NCBI RefSeq assembly: GCF_905397395.1
Contig: NZ_CAJPVH010000015.1
Coordinates: forward strand, 42,786-106,785
DNA from: Cupriavidus campinensis
GTDB taxonomy: Bacteria; Pseudomonadota; Gammaproteobacteria; Burkholderiales; Burkholderiaceae
Length of the DNA stretch: 64,000 nucleotides
Reading direction: 5' to 3'
Numbering within the stretch: position 1 is the first letter of the stretch; each line of letters begins with the position of its first letter. Positions 35,681-44,814 of the stretch are shown one piece after another. The notes under the pieces were generated by a model. That model made no database searches. It was not told the DNA's origin and worked only from the letters and a program-made list of their open reading frames with translations. A program made the position numbers and the translations under genes.

Positions 35681-37503
35681 AGCGGTGTCCGGATCAGTTC
35701 GCGCCAGCCGAGCCGGCCGCGCCGGCGTGTCACGTAGGCGTGCTGTTGCAGGTGGGCGCCGTCGCCATGGACCTGCCACAGGGCGAGGGAATGGACATCC
35801 CGCCGGCTGGTGCCGGGAGCGACGGCGGCGCCTTCGATGACTGGCGAGAGGCCGACGATCGGACCGCCGAAGGCCGGATCGAACGGCAATCCCGTGATGG
35901 CGGCGCCCGGCTTGCCATCGGCCAGCAGAACAGTGACGGACTCCCCGGTGGCGGCGTCGATCAGGTAGCTCCGCGCGCGGCCATCGGGTCCCAGCGTGGT
36001 GAAGGCAAGATGGGCGGGGCTGGCCGCGTGCAGTGTCTCGATCCGTTCGCCGGGATGGGGAAGCGCCAGCGTCCATCCTGTCGTGCCGGGCGGGTCTGAC
36101 GAGGGCGCGGCACGCAGCACCACGCCATTGCCGCTTGGGATGGCATGGATCTGGCGGGGATTGGCGCGTTTGCCGGTGCGGTCCGGGATGGCGGAAATGG
36201 CGTCGCCGGTGCCGTAGACGACGAGCGGGGTGGCGCCGGTGTACGTGATCACCGGTGGTTCGACACTGCCGCGTGTGCTGGCGGACTGGCGATGCAGGCA
36301 CGTTGCCGCCTGGGGTGGCGTATTGGAACCCAGGGTGTCGAAGGGGAATCGCCAGAGACGGCCCACATCGTCGATGACGTACGCGGCGCGGGCGGCGCCA
36401 CTGGCGTCGCTCCGCACCGTGACGGCCAGCAGTTGCGTGGTGGCCGTCTTGCTGTCGCAGCCTTGCTCCGGCAACGGCAGTCGCGGAACACGGCCGGTGG
36501 TCGCCCACGCGCCTGACGGCCGGTCCAGTGGAAGCAGCGCCAGGCCTGCTCGTGCGCCTGCCGGCGTGCCCGGCGCGAGGATGCCGACCGCGAACCAGCG
36601 GCGTTCGTTATCGACTGTGTACATGGCGGCGCGTAGTGGGCCGCTGCCGGTCAGCGGCAGGGCATCGTTTGCCGTCACTTCCCAGATCAGTTGGATGGGC
36701 GTGTCGGCGCCCAGGGTGGATACGTCGAGAACGAATGCGGTGCCGGGCGTGCGCGCCTTGGCGGGGGTGGTGCACAGGAGAAGGGTGCGCCAGCGGCCGT
36801 TTGGGTCAGCATCTACGCTAGTGGGCCGTGGGCACGATGGTGCCGGCATCCGCGTGCCTACGGCAGTCAGCGCGGCGGCTTCGGCCAGCGCGGCGAGCGG
36901 CAGGTAGCCGGTGAGTTCCTGTCCCGTGATCGCGTGGAAACCGTGCAGGATGCCATCGCGCGTGCCCAGCCAGACGGTAGTTGGCCGCAGCGCGTGTGCA
37001 TTGCGGAAGGCAGTGTGGCCCGGCTGCATAGGCTGCCAGGCTGGCGGCGACACCACGTGCACGCGCGCGCCAGTGGCGCTGGCAAGCCGGGTGTCGCGTG
37101 GGCGCAGCAGGGCGGGTTGATTGCCGCGAAGCCAGGAGAGCCGGTCCGCGCCATGGGTGTCGGGCTGGTTGGTGGCGGGATCGATATTGAGGCGGTGCTT
37201 GGCCTCGGTATCGATGGCCGGCCACCGCAAAGGTGTCAGCCGTGCTCCGCCCAGATAGAGGCGGCGCGTGTCCGTGGCGCGTTGGTCGAGTAAATCGCCC
37301 GCTTCCCAGAGGTGCAGTACCCCACGCCGGTTGGCGTCGGCGGTAGTGCGGAAGCCGATGGCATGGAGACGGCCTGTCCAAGCGTAGGCGGCAGGCGCCA
37401 CACGGTAGCCCATCGGCAGATGGCCCGCCTCATTGGCAACGGCGCTGGCGCCGCCGCAAAGCCCTAGCGCCAGTGCCATGCAACCGATGACTAAGCGGAT
37501 CAT
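35677..37503 (-). CDS. short PilY1-like protein, C-terminal propeller only (second pilin operon)
   Basis: A 608-residue secreted protein with signal peptide MIRLVIGCMALALGLCGGAS. It aligns with only the C-terminal half of the PilY1 encoded upstream: SWLRGNQPALLRP matches WLRGDQSNEG, TVWLGTRDGILHGFHAITG matches VLYVGANDGMMHAFS, and YVIDDVGRLWRFPF matches YAGDLLGNLWKFDV. The large N-terminal region of PilY1 is missing. The calcium loop DVNGDGTVD is replaced by DASGAARAA. It sits where pilY1 belongs in a pilX-pilY1-pilE order and is coupled on both sides by ATGA overlaps, so it is probably a working part of an altered pilus tip rather than a pseudogene. Confidence 0.72.
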   Translation of the reverse strand: MIRLVIGCMALALGLCGGASAVANEAGHLPMGYRVAPAAYAWTGRLHAIGFRTTADANRRGVLHLWEAGDLLDQRATDTRRLYLGGARLTPLRWPAIDTEAKHRLNIDPATNQPDTHGADRLSWLRGNQPALLRPRDTRLASATGARVHVVSPPAWQPMQPGHTAFRNAHALRPTTVWLGTRDGILHGFHAITGQELTGYLPLAALAEAAALTAVGTRMPAPSCPRPTSVDADPNGRWRTLLLCTTPAKARTPGTAFVLDVSTLGADTPIQLIWEVTANDALPLTGSGPLRAAMYTVDNERRWFAVGILAPGTPAGARAGLALLPLDRPSGAWATTGRVPRLPLPEQGCDSKTATTQLLAVTVRSDASGAARAAYVIDDVGRLWRFPFDTLGSNTPPQAATCLHRQSASTRGSVEPPVITYTGATPLVVYGTGDAISAIPDRTGKRANPRQIHAIPSGNGVVLRAAPSSDPPGTTGWTLALPHPGERIETLHAASPAHLAFTTLGPDGRARSYLIDAATGESVTVLLADGKPGAAITGLPFDPAFGGPIVGLSPVIEGAAVAPGTSRRDVHSLALWQVHGDGAHLQQHAYVTRRRGRLGWRELIRTPL

Positions 37504-38066
37504 GGCTGGAACTCCGCCTGGAGCAGCACGCGCACGGACGGATCGCGGCCAAGGCCGAGTGCGGTAATGCGGAAGCGCGGCCACTGCGCGGCGCCGGCCA
37601 GTGTGTGGAGAGGGTGGTCGAGGACTTCGATGAGGTAGCGCGGCGGATGCGTCGCCCCGGCAACGCCTTCGGGCAGATCGGGGAGGCGCACCCCGGTGAG
37701 CGCGCCAATCGACAGGGCCGGAACGCGCTCGGCCGGGCTGCCTTCGATCCACGGCCACCAGGCCGGCTGGCCGGTGCCCGTTCGACAGATGCCGCGCTGG
37801 GCCTCGTCACCACAATGGCCCGCGCCCGGCCACGATGCCAGCCGAGCATGCGGCGACGCGGCGGCCGCGAGCAGATCCGCCTCCGCATCGAGCAAGGCCG
37901 CCTCTGCCGCGCGGAACGCGATCTCGCGGTCCAGTTGCAATCCTGCCAGTTGACGGCCGGCGTGGAGGAAGTGCATCGCGGCGGCGCAAACGCTGGCCGT
38001 GAGCACCAGCATCGTCGTGACGAAGGCGAGGACGGCGATACCTTCTTGCGCACGGCGGCTCAACAT
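37500..38066 (-). CDS. PilX-like minor pilin (second pilin operon)
   Basis: A 188-residue protein with a short basic N-terminus, a cleavable G before IAVLAFVTTMLVLTASVC, and the helix AFRAAEAALLDAEADL that is typical of PilX N-terminal regions. Glu5 is absent, as is usual for the GspK/PilX class at the pilus tip. The C-terminal region carries RYLIEVLDHP and PRFRITALGLG, matching the end of the canonical PilX encoded at 44815-45399. It overlaps pilW by seven bases and the PilY-like gene by four. Confidence 0.8.
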   Translation of the reverse strand: MLSRRAQEGIAVLAFVTTMLVLTASVCAAAMHFLHAGRQLAGLQLDREIAFRAAEAALLDAEADLLAAAASPHARLASWPGAGHCGDEAQRGICRTGTGQPAWWPWIEGSPAERVPALSIGALTGVRLPDLPEGVAGATHPPRYLIEVLDHPLHTLAGAAQWPRFRITALGLGRDPSVRVLLQAEFQP

Positions 38067-38992
38067 AGGGCCTCCAGGCAGGGCGAAGGGTTGCGCAGGC
38101 GGAAGGTGGCGGTGAAGGCGCGCCGGCGGACCGCATGCCGGGTGGCAGGGGGGAACGACAAGTCTTCGTCGGCGTCGCCATGGGTCAGCGCAGGCAGCAG
38201 GGTCAGCGGCTCCGGTCGCGTCGTCTGCCCGGTAGCGCGGTCGCCCCGAATCACCAGCCCGATCTGCACGGTACGCACGCGATGCCAGCCGGCATCGCCC
38301 TGCGCGCGGATGTCGCGGGCGCGCAGGTAAGTATCCGCCTCACCGTCGCCGTCCTGATCGACGCCATAGCGCAGCTGCATGGTCTCCACGCCACGGACGA
38401 GCGTGCCCGAGGTGTAAGTGACGGCTTGCATCTGGCGCCCCTGCCGGCGCGGATAGCGGCACAGCAACTGCGGCACGCCATCACTGCCGAGGCCGATGTA
38501 CAGCAGATTCATCGCGGCGTGATGCGAAGCGGGCACGCCATCGACCGGTTGGGCCGTTGCCGCCAGCGCATGCCCGCCACAGTCGGTCATGGTGCCGTCC
38601 GGCCGTGTGGTCGTCTCGCCGCTGCTGCTGCCGGAGAAGCGCAGGCGCAGCGCGTCGCTGTAATGCCGGCCCCGGGCGCCGCACGGGGCCGAAAGATCGA
38701 TGGCGGGCTGGCCGCAGTCGTCGTGACCCTCGAGCGGCGCGGTGGGCGCCGGATGCCCGGGGGCAAGCGCGGCCTGGCCGGGAATCCAGCCCGCCTGACG
38801 CACCAGTTGGGCGACGATGCCCAGCGCCCGATGGCCGCGCTCCGCCATCATCACGCTGTCCGCGACGTTGGCGTACGCGTGCCGCACCACCTGGAACGTG
38901 GTGATGGCCAGCACGGATGCCAGCAACCCGAGCACCATCCCCACCATCATCCCGGTGAGCGTGAATCCGCGCAGGCGATAGCGGCGCTTCAT
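38060..38992 (-). CDS. PilW-like minor pilin (second pilin operon)
   Basis: A 310-residue protein. MKRRYRLRG precedes the hydrophobic helix FTLTGMMVGMVLGLLASVLA, so residue +5 is Gly instead of the conserved Glu that normally guides pilin assembly. The rest has PilW features: VMMAERGHRALGIVAQLVRQ, GSDGVPQLLCR and LVRGVETMQLRYGVDQDGDG. ATG 38992 overlaps the pilV stop (ATGA); a TTG upstream is an unlikely start. Confidence 0.8.
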   Translation of the reverse strand: MKRRYRLRGFTLTGMMVGMVLGLLASVLAITTFQVVRHAYANVADSVMMAERGHRALGIVAQLVRQAGWIPGQAALAPGHPAPTAPLEGHDDCGQPAIDLSAPCGARGRHYSDALRLRFSGSSSGETTTRPDGTMTDCGGHALAATAQPVDGVPASHHAAMNLLYIGLGSDGVPQLLCRYPRRQGRQMQAVTYTSGTLVRGVETMQLRYGVDQDGDGEADTYLRARDIRAQGDAGWHRVRTVQIGLVIRGDRATGQTTRPEPLTLLPALTHGDADEDLSFPPATRHAVRRRAFTATFRLRNPSPCLEALC

Positions 38993-39390
38993 GGCGCCAC
39001 CCAAAGCGCCACGTGGGCGGGAGGCACCGCCATCCCGGGAGAGGCGTCAGGCGAGATGCGGACCGGGCCAGCCAGCACGATGCGCACGCCGGGCGCGCAG
39101 ACCGGCTGAGGTCCGGACCCTGCGCTGAGCGCGCCGCACAACTGCGCGTGGCGGGCGCCGGGCGGCACCGTCGAACCGGCACCGGCCGTCTCGGCAAATT
39201 CCGACGCCCACTGGGTGGTCTGCGCCAGGCTCTCCTGCTCGCCCGCCAGCCGGAGCCACAAGGGGCCGAGCACCGCCAGCGGCATGGCGCCAATGCCGAT
39301 GACGGCAAGACAGATCAGCGATTCAAGGAGGATGTAGCCGCGAGAGCGTTGCCGAGGGCGGCTGGGAGTGGAGGGCGGAGCAAGGGACAT
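38989..39390 (-). CDS. PilV-like minor pilin (first gene of second pilin operon)
   Basis: A 133-residue protein with prepilin signal RQRSRG before YILLESLICLAVIGIGAMPL (Glu5 present) and a PilV-like QTTQWASEFAETA. It is short for PilV (the upstream counterpart has 183 residues) and Cys-poor. It follows the canonical operon's pilE after a 174-base gap with two inverted repeats, where a separate promoter could lie. Confidence 0.75.
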   Translation of the reverse strand: MSLAPPSTPSRPRQRSRGYILLESLICLAVIGIGAMPLAVLGPLWLRLAGEQESLAQTTQWASEFAETAGAGSTVPPGARHAQLCGALSAGSGPQPVCAPGVRIVLAGPVRISPDASPGMAVPPAHVALWVAP

Positions 39391-39482
39391 GGCGCATCGG
39401 TTCGAAGAGAACAGATGGCCACGATAGCCTCGGGCGAGGCCCTAAAACGTGTCCGGATGTGGAGGTTTTGTGGAAGTTTGTG

Positions 39483-39499
39483 TCCGAGGTCGGCTCGGA
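39483..39499. repeat. inverted repeat upstream of the second pilin operon
   Basis: TCCGAG-GTCGG-CTCGGA, six-base arms with a five-base spacer, about 95 bases before the pilV-like start. It may be an operator or an RNA hairpin in the leader. Confidence 0.4.
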
Positions 39500-39527
39500 A
39501 CACACCCAGGTCAGGAGTAGCCGGCTC

Positions 39528-39554
39528 GGCCCGCGCACAGGTCATGCGCGGGCC
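39528..39554 (-). terminator. strong GC-rich hairpin directly after pilE, without U-run
   Basis: A perfect ten-base stem, GGCCCGCGCA (39528-39537) with TGCGCGGGCC (39545-39554) and a seven-base loop, begins ten bases after the pilE stop. No T-run follows on the minus strand, so it may protect the pilE mRNA end or reduce, rather than stop, read-through into the second operon. Confidence 0.45.
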
Positions 39555-39564
39555 ATGCAAGCTG

Positions 39565-40011
39565 CTACCAGCAATCCGCCTGGCTTCCGGTGCCCGTCTC
39601 GGTTTTGTTATTGAGATTGTCGATGCCGAGGTTTCCGCACAGCGCGTCGGCCAGCTTGGGCGTGGCGGTGAGGGTGTAGCCGGTGGCGTCGGCGCCGCCG
39701 GTCACGGCGATGGTGATCACATGGCTGCCTTGATCGCAGGTATCCCCGGACCCCGTGGTCTGGGCGGCGCATGCCAGCACCTTGAGATCGGCAGGGTTCG
39801 ACGAATACTTGTTGTTCACCGTGAAATACCTCTCCTGGGCGCCCTGCACGCGCGCCAGGGCGGCCTTGGCTTCGGTGCGGCGCGCCTTGGTCACGTACTG
39901 CCCGTACTGCGGGTAGGCGATGGCGGCCAGGATGCCGAGCACCATGACCGTGATCATCAGTTCGATCAGCGTGAAGCCTTGCGCGTGCTGACGCAGTCCT
40001 GTCCGGGTCAT
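39565..40011 (-). CDS. pilE: PilE-type pilin (last gene of canonical pilin operon)
   Basis: A 148-residue type IV pilin. A 12-residue leader ending in G is followed by FTLIELMITVMVLGILAAIA with Glu5, then the alpha-1 helix YPQYGQYVTKARRTEAKAAL. The globular domain has Cys residues near positions 94, 104 and the end (QADCW), enough for the C-terminal disulfide loop. GGAGGAC upstream supports ATG 40011. It follows pilY1, as in Pseudomonas and Burkholderiales operons where PilE is a minor pilin linking the tip complex to the major pilus. Confidence 0.88.
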   Translation of the reverse strand: MTRTGLRQHAQGFTLIELMITVMVLGILAAIAYPQYGQYVTKARRTEAKAALARVQGAQERYFTVNNKYSSNPADLKVLACAAQTTGSGDTCDQGSHVITIAVTGGADATGYTLTATPKLADALCGNLGIDNLNNKTETGTGSQADCW

Positions 40012-40046
40012 TGCCGTCCTCCGTCTTGTTTCATGTTGCGCCACCA

Positions 40047-43000
40047 TCAGTGCAGGATCTCGCGCCACGACAGACGGCCGCTCGGCTTGTCCGCGCTTTC
40101 CGTGATGGTCTGCGTGCCACCGCTCGAACCGGACATCAGCTTGCACTCCTTGCCCGGGCCGCAGTCGATGATAGGCGGCTTCGGCGTGATACCCACCGTC
40201 GAGCCGATGCCGCTTACTACCACGCCATTGACCGTATCGTTCGCGTCGATCTTGCCGTCGCCGTTGAGGTCCACCGGCGATTCATCCAGGCGCGCGCCGC
40301 TGAACGTGCCGACTTCATAGACGAAGCTCGAGCCGCCGCTGTCGCAGACCTCGGTGGACGGCGTCATGGTGATCAACACGACGCGTTTGCCACGGATCAG
40401 GGCGTCCGTGACCATGCGCTCGCCGAGTTGAGCGTAGGTCGGGCCGATCAGCAGGTCCATGTACCAGCCCTGGATGCCACCGGCGGTCAACTGCACCTTC
40501 GTGTCGGTCGTGATCCGGTAGGGCTTGCCGTAGGCGACTCCAGCCGACAGCGTCTTCTGTTCCTGCAGCATGCTGCGCGTGATCGTGCCCTGCGCGGTGA
40601 TGTTCTGGTCCCAGATACCGTACAGCGTTTGGGTCGAGAAGTTCGAGGGGTCGCTATTGTCGACGTACCGGCCCGTGCCGAACACCACCATGTAGCCGCC
40701 GGTGGGGTTGCGCGCCACGTCCGGCTGGCCGGTGATCGGCTGCCGGTTGCCCGCGCTGTCCTTGGCCGTGAACATCAGCTTGCGCGTGGACTGCCACTTC
40801 GAATCGGTCTTGTCTGTGACATCGAACTTCCAGAGGTTGCCGAGCAGGTCGCCGGCGTAGAGGAAGTCCACGGTACCGTCGCCGTTGACGTCGGCCGGGA
40901 GCACCGAGGCAATCCCGTTGGATGCCGTTGCAGTGGCGTCGTCGAGCGTCAGCTTGAGGTAGTCCGTGCCGAGTGTCCAGCGCTTGGAGCCCCGCACGCG
41001 GTCCAGGTAGACGATGAAGATGGAGCCACGGCCCGCCGTGCTGTTGAAGCCGTTACCGAAGATCGCCACCCACTTGCCGTTCGACATCTTGACGATTTTT
41101 GGCTGGCCCACGACGTGGCCGAGATCGGCGTCGGCCGAGCTTGGGAACTCCCACAGCACGGTGCTGGCGGCGGTGCTCTCGCTGATGGATTCCGGATCGG
41201 TGACGTCGAGCGCGAACACGCCACGGCCGCCCAGGCCGAGGCCGCTGACCAGCACGGTGCGCCAGGCGCTGTTGATCTTCGCATCCTTGACGGCAGGTGT
41301 GCCGTCGACCGTGTAGGTGTGGACGTAGTCGAGGTTCGTCAGGGTGGGCAGCTTGCTGTACACCAGCGACGGCACGTAGGCGAACAACTCCTTGCCGCCG
41401 TCTTCATCCTTGGCGGAGAACGCGTGCATCATGCCGTCGTTCGCGCCCACGTAGAGCACCGGCTTGCGGGACCGCTTGCTCAGCACGAACTCGGCGTAGT
41501 CGTTACCGGCGTAGCCGGCGTTGGGCGGGCCCACGTACTGCGGGCTGGAGTTGACGATGTCGCCCAGGATGGTGGTGGGGCGGGTGCGGAACTTGCCGGA
41601 GGCGTCGCCCTCGTTGCTCTGGTCCCCGCGCAGCCAGTTGACGCGCTTCGTGCCGTCCGCGCCGCCCGTCGTCATGATGGTCTGGAAGTCGGTGGGCAGG
41701 CTGTTGTAGCGGAACGGAATGCCAGTGCCATCGGCATCTACGCTGTTGTACGTGAGGATCGCGCGGTTGGTGGGGGCGATGCTGCGGAGCGTCTGGCCGG
41801 CGTCCCAGATGGCGGGGAGGACGGTCTCGCCCTTGGTATCCAATGCAAAGTTGAATAGCTGGCCTGACCAGTCGGAGCCGTTGAAGCGCGCCTGATAGGA
41901 CCGTGTGTTGATGTCCAGTCGGGATGAGCTTGCCGCGACGGAGGAGGACGACGAGGTGGCCAGGATCGAGATAAAGGCGCGCTCCAGCGCCGCGCTCAGC
42001 GCGCCCGGGTTGGTGGCGTAGAAGTAGTTGTCGGGCAGGCCATCGGAGCCGCCGTCGCCATTGGACAGGCGGACGTCCCATTCAGTCTGCTTGTTCGGGG
42101 TCTTGTCGCCGTCGCCGTCCTTGAAGCCGCCCCACTTGGCGGCGTACTGCAGCGGGTCGAGGAACTGCGAGCCCGAGTTGCCGGTTACGCTGTAGGTGAC
42201 GCTCGTTTCTGCATCGCCCAGAATGCAGTTGCTGCAGCCCTTCACGCCGGTCGGGTCGGTGTAGTTAAAACCGTAGATGCCGGAGTGGAAGTGCGGGCCG
42301 TCCTTGTCGGTGCCGGATACCACGTAGCCGAAGCCCTGGCCATTGCTGGAGGAGCCGGACACCACCTTCGTCGACACCGTGATGTTGCCGCCGGTGACGG
42401 AGTAGCTCAGGATGCCCCAGACGTCCTGGTCGTAGTCGCCGCCGGCCACCGAATCTTCCCAACTGACGTAGAAGCGACCGCTGCTGGCGTCCTGCGAAAT
42501 CACCTTGAAGTCGACCAGCGTGCCGGTGCTCGGGTCGACGTTAGTCGGGTGCAACTGGTAGGACGGCATGATCGTCACGGTCTTGCCACCGACATTCACG
42601 TTGATCTTGGGCGTGTTGGTCGCCAGCTGCACGGCGTAGGTGGAGACCTTCAGCGCGGCGTTGCGGGTGGTTTCATCGGCGGAAGTGACGTCGATGTCCG
42701 TCCGGATGCGGTTCATGTGCGCGAACAGCGCCGCGCCCGCGATCTGGAACGTGCCCTTCTGGGACGGTCCTTCCGGGCAGATCCCGAGCACGTTGCTGAG
42801 CGAGCCGACCTTCTTGGCCGAGCAGACATTGTCGATGATGCCACCGCTGACCCCGCCCGCGAACCAGTTGCCGTTGTCGATGCCTTCACCGGCGCCAACC
42901 TTGTTGGTCCAGTCGCTGATTGCCGGCGAGCCGGCCAGATCGCTCAGGCCGCCCAATTGGTCGTTGTCGTAGGAGGAAACGCTCGAGTTGAACACCAGCG

Positions 43001-44768
43001 CATTGAGCGGCGAGCAGTAGGGTGCCCGCTTGGGGTTCGACGCCGGCAGGTTCATCGGGTTGGCCCACGTCGCGGTCGTCAGGCCGAGGGCCACATCCTT
43101 GCCATTGGTCTTGGGTGCGAAATCGGCGTTGGCCGTCTTGCCGGCGAAGTAGCGGAGCGTCTCGACATAAATTTCCGAGATCGGATTGCCCCACGTGGAG
43201 CAATTTCCCTCGTTGGCCGGCTTGTTCTGGGCGTTCTGGCCGCCGCTCGGTTGAATGGCGGTTTGCTGATAGTTGCAGCTGTCTGCACTGGTGTAGCCCC
43301 CATCGCTATAGCTGTAGCCGTATGGGCGCAGCTTGTCGATGTTCCAGACAATGCCTTTCACGGGCGTGGCAGCGCGATAGGTAAAGACGCCGGTATCGGG
43401 GTTGATCTCGGTGGAGAAGTTCGTCACGTTCTGCCGAAGCACACCACCTGAGATGTTCTTGTCGTAGGTGCCCGTCATCAGCCCGAACAGCATCTGGCCG
43501 GTCTCGCCGTACTTCTGCAGCAACCCGTACGGCTTGTAGGCATTGCCGTACTGTTTGCACGATTCGCCGCCGATCAGGCCCGTTACGCAGGCCTGCACAC
43601 GCGCGTTGAACGTGCCCTTCGCCTGCCCCGTGCCGGTGCCCCGCACCGACTGCGATGGGTTTTCTGCCGACGCGTTGATGCCCGATGTTGCGGCGCGGTT
43701 GCCGTTCGAGGAACCAGAGACAGTCTTGCCGTTGGTCTGCGGCAGAAAGCTGCTTTGGGTGTTGCTGGCCTCGCTGTACCAGTTGCACTGCCATTTCTCG
43801 CTGGCGCCCCAGGTGGCATAGTTGCCTTTGACCACGCGTAATTGCGGGGCCTGCGTGTTGGCCTGTGAGTTGATATTACTGCTGTCTTTCGGGGTGACGT
43901 TGCAGATCGTCAGCCCGCCGCGCGTGAGATTGGTCACGGTCCACGACGAATAGCTGTTGCTTGCGCCGGCCGGCTTGGAGACGCTGTCCGCGTAGATCGC
44001 CATCGTGATGGCGTTGCTGTTGCCAATACTGCTGATCCAGCCGGTCAGCGATGTGCCGGCCGGAGCGCTGCCGCGCGGAACCAGCCGAATCTGGTCGCCG
44101 ATCTGCATCTTGGAGTTGTCGCTCACCGTCAGCGTCACCACGTCGGCGCGCAGTGTGATCTGGGTGGACGACGTCTGGGTCTCCACCTCGGAAGGCAGCT
44201 CCAGGTCTACAGGCACCAGTTTGCGCAGGTCGGCGCCACCGTAGTACTTGGCCCAGGCGTGGGCGTCCATCGGCAGGAAGGCGCGTTCCAGCACCGTGGT
44301 GGTGGCGTTATCGGTCGACCGAGTGCCGCCGTAGAGGATCTTGCGTACTTCGTCGATGCGGCTCATCGACACCCAGTTCAGGAAGTTGCCGCTCCACTTG
44401 GTGCCGTCGCAGTACTTTGCGCTGTCAGCCATCGCGGCAGGCACGAAGCCCTGGATGCTGCTGCTGTCATAGCTGTAGCATTTAGCCGAATCGAAATAGC
44501 CCGCGTAGCTGATGGTCGACCTATAGGTCGAATCCAGGATGCCGTCGCCGTCCAGGTCGGAGTAGTCGTTGTACGCCTTCTGGTGGAGCGAATGATCCTT
44601 GGAGAGATCGATCATCACCATCGGCGAAACGCCGCCGCCTGCATAGAGGGGCTTGGTGGACAGGTTGAGCTGCGCCGCCGAGGCGGAGGCTACGGCGAGC
44701 AGGAACGATGCCGCAAGCAGTACGGCTTGCAGGCGGCTCGCGGGTCGATGCGGGAGGAACGGTTTCAT
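40047..44768 (-). CDS. pilY1: type IV pilus tip-associated protein PilY1
   Basis: A 1573-residue secreted protein with a signal peptide ending ASASA near residue 30. The N-terminal region contains PMVMIDLSKDHS and the calcium-type loop DLDGDGILD (from residue 71). The C-terminal half is a PilY1 beta-propeller with VLYVGANDGMMHAFS, WLRGDQ (RGD at about 1047-1049), the calcium loop DVNGDGTVD (from 1293) and YAGDLLGNLWKFDV; a second loop, DLNGDGKIDAND, starts at 1500. PilY1 caps the pilus tip, controls extension and retraction with calcium and can act in adhesion and surface sensing. ATG 44768 is chosen at the signal peptide. Confidence 0.93.
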   Translation of the reverse strand: MKPFLPHRPASRLQAVLLAASFLLAVASASAAQLNLSTKPLYAGGGVSPMVMIDLSKDHSLHQKAYNDYSDLDGDGILDSTYRSTISYAGYFDSAKCYSYDSSSIQGFVPAAMADSAKYCDGTKWSGNFLNWVSMSRIDEVRKILYGGTRSTDNATTTVLERAFLPMDAHAWAKYYGGADLRKLVPVDLELPSEVETQTSSTQITLRADVVTLTVSDNSKMQIGDQIRLVPRGSAPAGTSLTGWISSIGNSNAITMAIYADSVSKPAGASNSYSSWTVTNLTRGGLTICNVTPKDSSNINSQANTQAPQLRVVKGNYATWGASEKWQCNWYSEASNTQSSFLPQTNGKTVSGSSNGNRAATSGINASAENPSQSVRGTGTGQAKGTFNARVQACVTGLIGGESCKQYGNAYKPYGLLQKYGETGQMLFGLMTGTYDKNISGGVLRQNVTNFSTEINPDTGVFTYRAATPVKGIVWNIDKLRPYGYSYSDGGYTSADSCNYQQTAIQPSGGQNAQNKPANEGNCSTWGNPISEIYVETLRYFAGKTANADFAPKTNGKDVALGLTTATWANPMNLPASNPKRAPYCSPLNALVFNSSVSSYDNDQLGGLSDLAGSPAISDWTNKVGAGEGIDNGNWFAGGVSGGIIDNVCSAKKVGSLSNVLGICPEGPSQKGTFQIAGAALFAHMNRIRTDIDVTSADETTRNAALKVSTYAVQLATNTPKINVNVGGKTVTIMPSYQLHPTNVDPSTGTLVDFKVISQDASSGRFYVSWEDSVAGGDYDQDVWGILSYSVTGGNITVSTKVVSGSSSNGQGFGYVVSGTDKDGPHFHSGIYGFNYTDPTGVKGCSNCILGDAETSVTYSVTGNSGSQFLDPLQYAAKWGGFKDGDGDKTPNKQTEWDVRLSNGDGGSDGLPDNYFYATNPGALSAALERAFISILATSSSSSVAASSSRLDINTRSYQARFNGSDWSGQLFNFALDTKGETVLPAIWDAGQTLRSIAPTNRAILTYNSVDADGTGIPFRYNSLPTDFQTIMTTGGADGTKRVNWLRGDQSNEGDASGKFRTRPTTILGDIVNSSPQYVGPPNAGYAGNDYAEFVLSKRSRKPVLYVGANDGMMHAFSAKDEDGGKELFAYVPSLVYSKLPTLTNLDYVHTYTVDGTPAVKDAKINSAWRTVLVSGLGLGGRGVFALDVTDPESISESTAASTVLWEFPSSADADLGHVVGQPKIVKMSNGKWVAIFGNGFNSTAGRGSIFIVYLDRVRGSKRWTLGTDYLKLTLDDATATASNGIASVLPADVNGDGTVDFLYAGDLLGNLWKFDVTDKTDSKWQSTRKLMFTAKDSAGNRQPITGQPDVARNPTGGYMVVFGTGRYVDNSDPSNFSTQTLYGIWDQNITAQGTITRSMLQEQKTLSAGVAYGKPYRITTDTKVQLTAGGIQGWYMDLLIGPTYAQLGERMVTDALIRGKRVVLITMTPSTEVCDSGGSSFVYEVGTFSGARLDESPVDLNGDGKIDANDTVNGVVVSGIGSTVGITPKPPIIDCGPGKECKLMSGSSGGTQTITESADKPSGRLSWREILH

Positions 44769-44814
44769 GGTGCGCCCAGCGGTTGGAGGGTTGCGCGACA
44801 CGGTTCGGGAAGAA

